Assembly (NCBI RefSeq): GCF_965205175.1
Contig: NZ_OZ242038.1
Location: forward strand, 558,001-622,000
DNA from: Poriferisodalis sp965205175
GTDB lineage: Bacteria > Actinomycetota > Acidimicrobiia > Acidimicrobiales > Poriferisodalaceae
DNA length: 64,000 nt
Direction: 5' to 3'
Under the pieces are notes generated by a model. That model saw nothing but the letters and a program-made list of their open reading frames with translations, was not told the DNA's origin and ran no database searches. Shown here piece after piece: positions 1-8,398 of the stretch (positions are counted from its first letter, which is position 1; each line of letters begins with the position of its first letter). The translations under genes and the position numbers were made by a program.

Positions 1-1016
1 CCCGCCGGGTCGGTGATCAGCAGCGGCGCGCATCGTTCGCCCAGCAGCGGGGCGCTGACCAACGCGTCAGGCGGACGCCAGCCGTTGGCCAGTCCCACCT
101 CGGCGCCGCCGAAGCACGTCTGAGGCGAGTTGGTCTCTTGCAGTTCGCGGGCGATGGCCGCCGCTGTGGCGAACCGGTCCGAGCCTGCGAGCCGCTCAGT
201 GCTGATGTCGTTGCTTCGCAGCTCTCGATCCACACTGCTGCTGATGGCTACGGTGCCGCCCAGGATCACCGCGTGCGCAGTGTCGCTGGCACGCATGAAC
301 TCCAGCGCGGCCGGATGCAGGTTGTCGCTGGGCGTCAACAACACGGGATGCTCGCCGCGGTAGGCCAGCGGCCCGGCTGCGAGACCGTCGGCGAAGCTGT
401 CAGAGGTAGCCAACAGCACGGTGCGGCCTTCGGAGCCGTAGGTACCGGGCTTACCGGGCTGATGGCCGACACGTTGCGCTACGGCCGCAGCGGTGGTGTG
501 CACATCGGCGCCAGCGACGCGCCGCACCGTCGCGCCCAGCCGCTCGACGTCGACTTCGACTTCAGCCGAGACGACCTCTTCACCGCCGATGATGTAGACG
601 GTGTCGATATCGCGTCGTTCGATGAAGCGCTCGGCCGAGCGGGTCAGACGGTCTGGCTCGGTCAGCAGCATGGGCGCTGAGTGCCGGCGTGCCAGCGCCG
701 GTGCCACCAATGCGTAGCCGAAGTCTTCGTCGGCGCCGGAGACCAAGACGACGGTGTCGACGCCGGCGCCGCGTTCGGTGCGGTACGCCTCGGCAACCTG
801 GGCCGCGGTGTCGTAGCGATCAGTGCCGGCGATGCGGGTGTAGGTGGCGTCTCGAGCTGCTGCCGACGCCGGCGGCGCCATGCTGAGACCGGCTGCGGTC
901 ACTATCGCTGCGATCAGTGCCGCGCGCAGGCGAACGGTGTGCCGTGCCGTGCGTGTGCGGCGTGGGCTGTTGCGGCGGGCTGTGCCTGATGCGGTTTCGG
1001 CTGGGCTCGTGCTCAC
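1..1016 (-). CDS. Secreted CWB2-repeat protein, C-terminus beyond the window
   Basis: Open reading frame on the minus strand with no stop before the window edge, so at least 338 residues and the C-terminus are missing. It starts with GTG at 1016, preceded by GGGAGGT about 6 nt upstream, a strong ribosome binding site. The N-terminus is basic (several Arg), then a hydrophobic stretch ending in an Ala-rich signal-peptidase-like site around residue 50. After that come cell wall binding repeat 2 (PF04122) units, recognisable from 'RIAGTDRYDTAAQVAEAY', 'VYIIGGEEVVS' and, in the next repeat, 'VILGGTVAISSSV' and 'RLAGSDRFATAAAIA'. The family is known for non-covalent anchoring of Gram-positive surface proteins. 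It lacks the Asp-rich motif and AANSA junction of the four genes upstream, so it is a more distant relative. Function of any further domain is unknown. Confidence 0.85.
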   Translation of the reverse strand, partial: MSTSPAETASGTARRNSPRRTRTARHTVRLRAALIAAIVTAAGLSMAPPASAAARDATYTRIAGTDRYDTAAQVAEAYRTERGAGVDTVVLVSGADEDFGYALVAPALARRHSAPMLLTEPDRLTRSAERFIERRDIDTVYIIGGEEVVSAEVEVDVERLGATVRRVAGADVHTTAAAVAQRVGHQPGKPGTYGSEGRTVLLATSDSFADGLAAGPLAYRGEHPVLLTPSDNLHPAALEFMRASDTAHAVILGGTVAISSSVDRELRSNDISTERLAGSDRFATAAAIARELQETNSPQTCFGGAEVGLANGWRPPDALVSAPLLGERCAPLLITDPA

Positions 1017-1179
1017 CGGACACCTCCCGGCATATGGCGGCTCGTCCGAGACTCACGGTAGCAGAGCCGTGACGCGGCTCGTGGTCAGTCTCACGCGGTT
1101 CGGCTGGTTGTGTGGCGGGAGGGGGTGTCTGGTGCTGTCGGCTGTGTCGTAGCTGGTTTGTGGTGGCTGTGCGGACACG

Positions 1180-1234
1180 GCAGCACAGGCAGCCCCTCTC
1201 CCCTGTTTTTGGGGTGGGGGGCTGCCTGTGCTGC
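1180..1234 (-). terminator. Long hairpin between two CWB2 genes
   Basis: A perfect 17-bp inverted repeat, arms 1180-1196 and 1218-1234, lies about 30 nt past the stop codon of the CWB2 gene ending at 1264. The 21-nt loop contains a further CCCC/GGGG pair that could lengthen the stem. No T-tract follows on the minus strand, so it may be a non-canonical terminator, as is common in high-GC actinobacteria, or an RNA-stabilising hairpin. Confidence 0.6.
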
Positions 1235-1263
1235 GGTGCGGTGGTGCGGGGGGTGTGGTGTGG

Positions 1264-4200
1264 TCAGTATCCGTATGGGGTGCTGGGGACGTTGCCGGTG
1301 GTGACAGCGATTTTCTGGGCGCGGTTGTGGAAGTCGACCGGCTCGGTGCGGGGGCCTTTGCCGTAGGTGGCGTCGCCGTCGCCGTCGTCGTCGATCTCCG
1401 GCACGCGGCCGCTCCAGCTGTAGGTCGAAAGCAGGTAGTTGCCTGCCACGTGTGAGCCGGAGTCGGTGTCGAACTGGCCTCGGGTGCCGTCAGGCGCGTA
1501 CTCGTAGAAGCTGCCGTAGAAGGTGACGACGCCTCTGCCTGAGCCGCTGGTCAGCGTCGGCAGCTTGGAGATGTCGGTGGTCGAGAACTGTATGCGGGCG
1601 GACTTGGAGGGCCGCAAGAACTCGACCGACGCTGAGTAGACGCTGCGCTCGGCGGGCTCGGGTGGTGTGGCGGCCCAGCCGGCGTCGGTCGTGACCACGG
1701 TGCGGGCGGTGATCCGGGCCGAAGAGAACGCGCCCGCGGTGCACGAGACGGGAGAGCCGCCTGTGTAGTGGCCGGGCACCAACGCGCCGAGCACCTGGCA
1801 TGTCAGGGTGTTCGTGAGCACGGTGTGCACGAAGTCCTCCCAGGTGACCAGAATGCCGACGGTGGTGACGCCGCCTCGCATCTTGTAGCGGGAGCTCAGC
1901 CACTCCGGCACGGCGGCGAGCTTGCGGCCGCGGCGGGCGCAGTTGCTGTACTCGGCGGTGAAGCTGTCCGCGAAGGCTTTGGTGCCGGTCACCGCGGTGT
2001 GCATGTCGCCCAGGGTGGGGGTGCCCGCCAGGACCGTCACGTCGATCCTGCCGCCCCCGGCGGCGCCGATCCCGGGCACGACCCGCACGTCGATGTCGAC
2101 CGGGTCGTCGGGACGGTGGAAGCCGCTGCCCGAAGCGCCCGCCGGGCGGCGCACGTTGACGGACCAGTCGTTGCCGCGTGCGCCGGCGGCGATGCCGTCC
2201 CAGCGGGCACGGATCTTGAGATGATCCCCGCTCTTGGGGCCCAGGTAGCCGATCGCGCGGCGGCTGAGATCGGCGTCGCTGCCCCACTGCTCGTCGGCGG
2301 GCAGCCCGCCGGTCAGGTCGTCGTCGGCGGGGTCGTCGTTGACGCCGGTGTCGGTCTTGCCGATCTGCACCGAGGTGGCCCCGAACTTGGGTATCCGCTT
2401 GGTGACCACGGTGCGGGTGTAGCGGGACTGAGCGCCGCTCTCGGTGTGCACGAACGCGCCCCGGTCGATGGTCACCACGTCGCCGGCCTGCAGCGCATAG
2501 CTGCTGCCCTTGGCTTCGTAGGAGTCGCCGGTGTCGCCGTCGCCGTTCATGTCGAACGCCTCCGCCAGCTTCCAGACGACCTTGTAGCCGTTGATCTGGT
2601 TGTTCGCCGCTGCGGTCTGCAAGGTGGCGTCGCCGAAGCTGAAGCGCGTCTTGATCTTCGCGCCGGCTTTGCTGACGACCGACACGGGATGGTAGTCGGC
2701 CGCATGGCTCGCGGAGTTCACGTCGTTGGGCCGGGTCAGCTCGCTGTCGGACAGCTGGGCGACACGCACCGCGGCGGAGTTCTCGCCCTCCACCGCGACC
2801 AGCTCCACGACCGGCACCACCGGCACCGTCGTCTTCAGCGGGACCGTGAAGCTCGCGGGCTGCACACGACGCATGTCGCCGGTCACGCCGAGCATCGAGC
2901 CGGACTCGTTGGGGCGCAGCTCGATGCGGTCCCCCGCCTTGAGCGTGTCCGACGAGGTGACCGTCACACGAGTCCCCGCGCCGCACGTGCCAGACGGCGG
3001 ATAGTTCGTGTCGGCCTCGATGCCGTCAGCGGCGACCGCCATCGGGGCGCCGTTGAGGTACAGCATCGACGCGAGCCGGTCGAACCAGGCGTCGAACGTC
3101 GTCGTCGTGGTACGCGCCGCGGGGGTCTGGCTGATCTTGTCGCTGAAAGTGATCGTGAACTGGCGGTCCTCTTCTTCCTGCTTCGCTCTGTCCTCAGCGG
3201 ACAGATTGCCGACGATGCGCCCGTCGCGTGTCAGCGGGTCCCTGGAGATCTTGGCTGTCAGCGGCGCACCCCCCGAAGCGGCCGCCACCGCGGCGGCCAT
3301 CACCGACGCCGGCACCGCCGCGGTGCCGCCCACAGCAGCGATCCACAGATGCTGACGGGCGCCCGCCGCGTCGGCGACCGGGGTCGCGGCGAGCCAGTCC
3401 CGCACCGAGACGGGCAGCACCTCGCCGACCAGCAGCGCCGGCACCGGCTTGCCCGAACCGCCGATCCCCGCACCCAGAACGGGCGCGGCGGCCACGCCGT
3501 CCGCCGCGGACGTCGCGGACACCAAAGCCACACGATTCGTGTCGGTGCCTACACCCGCGCAGGCGCCCCACATCAGCCTCGCCACCGCGACCGACGTCGC
3601 CGCCGCATCCGCGCCGGCGACACGCTCGGTCCTCGCCCCCAAAGCAGTCACCTGATCCGCGACCGCAGCCGACACCTGATCGGTGCCGCCCACGATCACC
3701 ACACGGTCGATCCCGTTGTCGTCGATGTACTCCGCCGCGGCGGCCGCCAGCGCGTCTGAGGGGGTGAGCAGCAGCGGCATCTCCAACGCGTACGCCAGCG
3801 GCCCCGCCGCGACCGCCGCGCTCCACGGGGCGGCGTCCCCGTTCGCGAGCAGCACCGCGTCGTCGTTGGTGCCGCACCAACGCGCCGAGGAGCGGGTCAG
3901 CTTCGCCATCGCCGCCGCGGTCGCATACCGGTCCGCCCCCGCGACCCTGGTGACTTTCGGGGACGACGCCAAGCCCTCCAGCTGGGTCACCACCCGCTCC
4001 GACACTGCCGCTGTGCCCCCGGCGACGTACACGGTGCGCACCCCCTGGTCCTCCACGAACTCCGCGACGCCGCGAGGCAGCCCGTCGGGGCGGGTCAACA
4101 GCACCGGCGCCTGCTCATAGCCCGCCAGCCCCGCAGCCGCCACGGCGTCCACCAGCGACGCCCCCGACGCGACGATCACCGCGTCCACCGTCCCAGGCGT

Positions 4201-4449
4201 GCCGTCGTCAGCGAAATGCTCCGCCAACAACAGCGCCGTCGCGTAACGGTCCCCCCCGGCGAACGCACGGCTGTCAGGACGCCCGTCACGGTTCGTGTCC
4301 ACCAAGAACTCGCCCGCCGAGTTCGCCGCCCCCACCCCGGCGCCCGGCGCCACCGCCAGCATCGACCCCGCCACCGCAGCCGCCAGCAGCACCACAGCCG
4401 CCCGCCTGCGACCCGACAGCACCCACAGCCTCGCTCGACCCAACAGCAC
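1264..4449 (-). CDS. Giant secreted CWB2-repeat protein (paralogue 1 of 4)
   Basis: About 1,061 residues. Frame is open upstream to GTG 4461, but GTG 4449 is preferred because GAGGTG lies 4 nt before it and the same arrangement is found in all four paralogues. Order of parts: short basic N-terminus with hydrophobic segment (signal peptide), 'AANSAGEFLVDTNRDGRPD' with a calcium-loop-like Asp pattern, three CWB2 repeats (about residues 55-380; 'RYATA', 'VAGGTAAVS'), then about 650 residues of Ig-like/SwmB-like character including 'FTITFSD' and 'GDRIELRPNESGSMLG', a second Asp-rich loop ('DMNGDGD'), 'TGVNDDPADD', and an Asp-rich 'EIDDDGDGDA' near the C-terminus. Probably a cell-surface protein held by CWB2; ligand unknown. 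It is the most divergent of the four toward the C-terminus (ends PSTPYGY). Confidence 0.85.
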   Translation of the reverse strand: MLLGRARLWVLSGRRRAAVVLLAAAVAGSMLAVAPGAGVGAANSAGEFLVDTNRDGRPDSRAFAGGDRYATALLLAEHFADDGTPGTVDAVIVASGASLVDAVAAAGLAGYEQAPVLLTRPDGLPRGVAEFVEDQGVRTVYVAGGTAAVSERVVTQLEGLASSPKVTRVAGADRYATAAAMAKLTRSSARWCGTNDDAVLLANGDAAPWSAAVAAGPLAYALEMPLLLTPSDALAAAAAEYIDDNGIDRVVIVGGTDQVSAAVADQVTALGARTERVAGADAAATSVAVARLMWGACAGVGTDTNRVALVSATSAADGVAAAPVLGAGIGGSGKPVPALLVGEVLPVSVRDWLAATPVADAAGARQHLWIAAVGGTAAVPASVMAAAVAAASGGAPLTAKISRDPLTRDGRIVGNLSAEDRAKQEEEDRQFTITFSDKISQTPAARTTTTTFDAWFDRLASMLYLNGAPMAVAADGIEADTNYPPSGTCGAGTRVTVTSSDTLKAGDRIELRPNESGSMLGVTGDMRRVQPASFTVPLKTTVPVVPVVELVAVEGENSAAVRVAQLSDSELTRPNDVNSASHAADYHPVSVVSKAGAKIKTRFSFGDATLQTAAANNQINGYKVVWKLAEAFDMNGDGDTGDSYEAKGSSYALQAGDVVTIDRGAFVHTESGAQSRYTRTVVTKRIPKFGATSVQIGKTDTGVNDDPADDDLTGGLPADEQWGSDADLSRRAIGYLGPKSGDHLKIRARWDGIAAGARGNDWSVNVRRPAGASGSGFHRPDDPVDIDVRVVPGIGAAGGGRIDVTVLAGTPTLGDMHTAVTGTKAFADSFTAEYSNCARRGRKLAAVPEWLSSRYKMRGGVTTVGILVTWEDFVHTVLTNTLTCQVLGALVPGHYTGGSPVSCTAGAFSSARITARTVVTTDAGWAATPPEPAERSVYSASVEFLRPSKSARIQFSTTDISKLPTLTSGSGRGVVTFYGSFYEYAPDGTRGQFDTDSGSHVAGNYLLSTYSWSGRVPEIDDDGDGDATYGKGPRTEPVDFHNRAQKIAVTTGNVPSTPYGY

Positions 4450-4509
4450 AGCACACCTCACAGCACAACCCTAGACAGCAACGACCCGTCGACCCGTCGC
4501 GGCGCCCGA

Positions 4510-4556
4510 ACAGGCGCCTCACCAACACAACCGCACCCCGCCCCCCCCTGTGACAC
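4510..4556 (-). promoter_or_regulatory. Conserved upstream module of CWB2 paralogue 1
   Basis: On the minus strand this 47-nt stretch begins GTGTCACAGG, contains a GGTTGTGTTGG-like core and ends in AGGCGCCTGT. The same three elements at the same spacing occur before the other three giant CWB2 genes. Here the distance to the start codon is about 61 nt, about 29 nt more than in the others. A shared promoter or operator is inferred. Confidence 0.5.
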
Positions 4557-4718
4557 CCCCACCCCCCAGCCCCGCAGGACCCCCAGCCGGACGGGCGCCC
4601 CAAAGGCCGCCGCCGGCGAAGTCCCAGGGCCGGCCCGCGGACCCGCCGGCCGACCCCCGCGGCCGACCGGGCGCCTCAGGACGCCGCCGGCGGGGGGCCG
4701 CCGGGGCGGCGAAGACGA

Positions 4719-4754
4719 TGCCGTCCCGAAGCCGTCGAGAGCTTCGGGACGGCA
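4719..4754 (-). terminator. Hairpin after CWB2 paralogue 2
   Basis: Perfect 14-bp inverted repeat (arms 4719-4732 and 4741-4754) with an 8-nt loop, about 30 nt downstream of the stop codon at 4783. No T-run follows. Best read as an intrinsic-type terminator separating this gene from the next promoter module. Confidence 0.65.
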
Positions 4755-4782
4755 GCACACGAGGCGCCGGCGGGCGGGGGGG

Positions 4783-7700
4783 CTAGCCGAGGGGGTTGCC
4801 GGGACGCAGCGAGGGCACGTCGCCTGACACGGCCCGCACCCTGCCCGCGGCCGACGCGTAGTCCGCGGGCTCGCTGGTCGCGGTCTTGGCTTTGTCGGCG
4901 GCGCCGTCGCGGTCGTCGTCGATCTCGGCTGGGAGCCGGCCGGGCACCCCGAGGCTGGTGTCGGCGGCCTGGTCGGAGCCGTTCGCCCACAGGTAGCTGT
5001 ACGCGACCGCGGCCGGGCTGCCGGCGAGCGTGCCCGCGGTGGTGGACCAGTACTCCCCGCCGAAGCTGACCACGCCTTTGCCGGCGCCGGTGCGCAGCCC
5101 GGGCAGCCGCTGCGGGTCGCGGGTGGTGACCCGCACATGGAACGTCTTGGTGGGCAGGCCGCTCGAGCCCACTGTCCCGTTGTCGGCGGAGGACACCACC
5201 GCCGTGTAGTGGTCGTGGTTCGCCGGCGTGTAGGGACGCGCCGAGTGGGTGAGCATGTCCACCAGCATGGACGCGTCACGGCCCACGGGGTCCCCGCCGG
5301 ACTCGTTGCTCTGGATGTGACGCACCTCGCCGTTGGTGCGGAACCCTGCCGGCACATTGCTCAGGACATGACCGGGCACCAAAGCGGCGAGCACCTGGTC
5401 GCGCAGCTTCTGGCCCGTCGCGGTGCCCGGCAGGTCAGCGACCCAGTCGCCGAAGGTGATCTCGATGCCGACCGAGCTGACCCCCCCGCCGAAGAACGTC
5501 GGCTGGTTGCGGACCTGCTGGTCGCCTATCGCGGTGCCCGACGACGTCTCGGCCCATTCCTTGGCGTTCACCCGCACCCTGCGCCAGTTGCAGTTGTTGC
5601 TGAGCTCGCCGGCCTCGGGCGGATAGTACACGTCGAAATTGGCTGCGAACTCCTTGTCGGCCCGCAGAATGTCGTACACGTCGCCGAGCGTGAAGCTGCC
5701 GCCGACGAACGTGACCGAGATCTGCCCGCCGACGCCGGTCGCGTACTTGTTCACGTCCACGTCGAGCCGCTGCGCCCCGTTCGGGTCCCAGTCGGGGGAG
5801 AACAAGGTGCGCACCGTCCACTCGTTCCCCAAAGCGCCCGCCGCGTACCCGTCCCAGCGGGGCCGCACATGCAGATACGTCGTCGTGTTGGCCCGTCCGA
5901 CGAACCCCAGCGCGCGGCGGCTGATCAGCGGCGTGGAGTCGTTCGCGTTCCCGTCCAGCGCCACCACCGCCGGCAGGCCCCCCGGCTTGGCGTCGTCGGC
6001 GGGGTCGTCGTTCACTCCCGTGTCCGGGCGGCCGACCCGCACCGAGGTGACCGCGAACTTCGGGACCCGCTTGGAGACCGTGGTGCGCGCGAACCGGGAC
6101 TGGGTGCGGCTCGCGGTGTGCGTCAAAGCGCCCCGGTCGACCGTGACGGTGTCCCCGGCGCGCAGGAAATACTTCGACCCGGCGGCCTCGTTCGTGTCGG
6201 TCGTGTCGGAGTCCTCGCCCGGGTTCCAGTTGTACGCCTCGGCCAATACCAGGTTCACGTTGTACCCCGGGAACCCCGACGCGTTCCCCACCGACTCCAG
6301 GTCGTAGCCGTCGTCGGGCTTCACCTTCGGACCCGGCCGGTTCTTGAACCGTGCGGTCGTGACGCTGATCTTCCCCGCCGTGCCGTCGATCTGAGTGTTC
6401 ACGTTGCCCCGGTCCGGATAGGAGTAGGCGTCCAGGTACAGCTGCATCTTGGTCTGGCCCTCCACTGCCACCACCGTCGGCGTCGGGTCCACCGACGCCG
6501 GCGGCGGCAGCGCCGGGAACACCGCGGAGGCGGCCTGCACCATCCGCCTGTCCCCCCCGGCGCCCAGCATCGAGTTCCGGTTCGGGCGCAGCTCCACCCG
6601 GTCCCCCGGCTGCAGCAGCCGATACCCCGGAGGCGCCGGCAAGAGCACCAACAGCTGCGTCCCCGCACCCGCCGAGCACGCATCAGGCGCCGTGTAGCCC
6701 TCGTTCACCGTGAAATTGTTCACCTCCACGTTCGAGCCGTTCACGTACACCATCGACGCCAACGCCTTCCGGTCCGCCGCCGACAACGCGTCGCTGCTCA
6801 GCCGCAGCCTGTCGCTGAACGTCAACGTGAACCGCGAACGTTCGCTCGTGTCGAAACTGATCCTCGCCGACAACGCCGGGGCTGTGCCCGCCGCGTCCAC
6901 CGCCGCTGTCACCACACCAGCCGAAACCGCAGCAGTTCCCCCCACCGCCACCACCGCCAGATGCGTCTTGCTCCCCGCGCTGTCAGTGGTCGGCGTGCCC
7001 GCCAGCCAGTCCCGCACCGACCCCGGCAAGCTCTTGCCGACCAGCAGGATCGGCGCCGGCCGGTCGTCGCGGCCGATCCCGCGGCCCAGCACCGGCCCCG
7101 CCGCGACGCCGTCAGCAGTCGAGCCCTGCGACACCAACGCGACATGCGTGCGGTCCGCGCGCAGACCCCCGCAGCCCTCCCACATCAGCTCCGCCACCCG
7201 AACCGACGTCGCCGCCGCGTCCGCGCCCGCATAACGGTCCACCCGGGCGCCCAGCGCCGCCGCCTCGTCCGCGACCGCGTCGGACACCTCCGTCTTGTCG
7301 CCGATGATCACCACCCGGTCGATCCCGTTGCCGCGGATGAACTCCGCCGACGCCGCCGGCAGCCTGTCAGCCGCCGTCAGCAGCAACGGCGTCTGCATCT
7401 GATACGACAACGGGCCCGCCAACACCGCGGACGTGAACGGCACCCGGTCCCCGTTCGCCAACAGCACCGCCTCATCGTCAGACTCGCACCACCTCGCCGA
7501 AGGCCTGATCATCTTCGCCATCGCCGCAGCCGTCGCGTACCTGTCCGCACCCGCCACACGCCTCACCCGCGGCCTCGACGCCAACCCCTCCAACCGGGCG
7601 ACCACCGCGTCGGACACCGCCGACGGGCCCCCAGCCACATACACCGTCCCCGGCCGCTGAGCGTCAACGAACTCCGCCACACCCCTCGGCAGCCGGTCAC

Positions 7701-8052
7701 GATAGGTCAAGATCACCGGCGCCTCCACATAGCCCGCCAGCCCCGCAGCAGCCACCGCGTCGATCTGCGACTCCCCAGACGCCACAATCACCGCGTCCAC
7801 CGACCCCGGCACACCCCCGTCAGCGAAATGGCGCGCCAACAACAACGCCGTCTCATACCGGTCCCTGCCCGCGAACCCCCGACTGTCAGGCCGACCGTCC
7901 CGATCCGAGTCCACCAGCCACTCACCAGCCGAGTTCGCCGCACCCACCGGCACACCACCCACCAACGACCCACCCAGCAGCGAACCCCCCAACAACACCA
8001 CCGCCAGCACCACCCACCACGACCTGCGACCCGACACACGAACAGCCGACAC
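4783..8052 (-). CDS. Giant secreted CWB2-repeat protein (paralogue 2 of 4)
   Basis: About 1,089 residues from GTG 8052, chosen for the GAGGTG box 4 nt upstream that all paralogues share; the frame is open to 8211 but that would include the conserved upstream module. Parts in order: signal peptide with a Gly/Leu/Val-rich hydrophobic core, 'AANSAGEWLVDSDRDGRPD', three CWB2 repeats ('RYETALLLARHFAD', 'VAGGPSAVS', 'RYATAAAMAKMI'), SwmB/Ig-like region with 'FTLTFSDRLRLS' and 'GDRVELRPNRNSMLG', Asp-rich 'DSDTTDTNEAAGSKYFLRAG', 'TGVNDDPADD', and 'EIDDDRDGAAD' near the end. The first ~350 residues and upstream DNA are nearly identical to paralogue 3, while the C-terminal half differs, suggesting recombination among the copies. 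Likely an exported wall-attached protein. Confidence 0.85.
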   Translation of the reverse strand: MSAVRVSGRRSWWVVLAVVLLGGSLLGGSLVGGVPVGAANSAGEWLVDSDRDGRPDSRGFAGRDRYETALLLARHFADGGVPGSVDAVIVASGESQIDAVAAAGLAGYVEAPVILTYRDRLPRGVAEFVDAQRPGTVYVAGGPSAVSDAVVARLEGLASRPRVRRVAGADRYATAAAMAKMIRPSARWCESDDEAVLLANGDRVPFTSAVLAGPLSYQMQTPLLLTAADRLPAASAEFIRGNGIDRVVIIGDKTEVSDAVADEAAALGARVDRYAGADAAATSVRVAELMWEGCGGLRADRTHVALVSQGSTADGVAAGPVLGRGIGRDDRPAPILLVGKSLPGSVRDWLAGTPTTDSAGSKTHLAVVAVGGTAAVSAGVVTAAVDAAGTAPALSARISFDTSERSRFTLTFSDRLRLSSDALSAADRKALASMVYVNGSNVEVNNFTVNEGYTAPDACSAGAGTQLLVLLPAPPGYRLLQPGDRVELRPNRNSMLGAGGDRRMVQAASAVFPALPPPASVDPTPTVVAVEGQTKMQLYLDAYSYPDRGNVNTQIDGTAGKISVTTARFKNRPGPKVKPDDGYDLESVGNASGFPGYNVNLVLAEAYNWNPGEDSDTTDTNEAAGSKYFLRAGDTVTVDRGALTHTASRTQSRFARTTVSKRVPKFAVTSVRVGRPDTGVNDDPADDAKPGGLPAVVALDGNANDSTPLISRRALGFVGRANTTTYLHVRPRWDGYAAGALGNEWTVRTLFSPDWDPNGAQRLDVDVNKYATGVGGQISVTFVGGSFTLGDVYDILRADKEFAANFDVYYPPEAGELSNNCNWRRVRVNAKEWAETSSGTAIGDQQVRNQPTFFGGGVSSVGIEITFGDWVADLPGTATGQKLRDQVLAALVPGHVLSNVPAGFRTNGEVRHIQSNESGGDPVGRDASMLVDMLTHSARPYTPANHDHYTAVVSSADNGTVGSSGLPTKTFHVRVTTRDPQRLPGLRTGAGKGVVSFGGEYWSTTAGTLAGSPAAVAYSYLWANGSDQAADTSLGVPGRLPAEIDDDRDGAADKAKTATSEPADYASAAGRVRAVSGDVPSLRPGNPLG

Positions 8053-8084
8053 AACACACCTCACAAAACCCGCAGCACCCCGAA

Positions 8085-8132
8085 ACAGGCACCTCACACA
8101 CAACAACCACACCACACCCGCACCTGTGACAC
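8085..8132 (-). promoter_or_regulatory. Conserved upstream module of CWB2 paralogue 2
   Basis: 48-nt module with GTGTCACAGG at 8123-8132 (minus strand), a GGTTGTTGTG-like core and AGGTGCCTGT next to the gene, 33 nt before the GTG at 8052. It closely matches the module before paralogue 3. Confidence 0.5.
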
Positions 8133-8360
8133 CCCCAGCATCCCACAGCATCCGCGTCCGGCCGCACGCCCACCCCCGCCCCACTCCGACACGCAGCCGA
8201 CCGCAGAACACTCCCCGAACCAGCCGCAGCCCCCAAACAAAGACGCCGGCCCCACAAGCCCGCAGCCCGCCGGACCGGACCCGGGCAGGCTCTGCCGCGG
8301 GGCCGCCCAGCCACGCCGGCGGACCCCACCCAAAGGAGTACGCCGGTGTGTCGCGTCGAG

Positions 8361-8398
8361 GGCGCCGCCAGGCTGCCGGCGCCAGACCCCCCGGGGGG
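8361..8398 (-). terminator. Tandem GC hairpins after CWB2 paralogue 3
   Basis: Immediately after the stop codon at 8399 there is a CCCCCCGGGGGG palindrome (8387-8398), followed by a 7-bp inverted repeat GGCGCCG/CGGCGCC (8361-8367 and 8377-8383, 9-nt loop). No T-tract. Probably terminates transcription of the upstream gene. Confidence 0.45.
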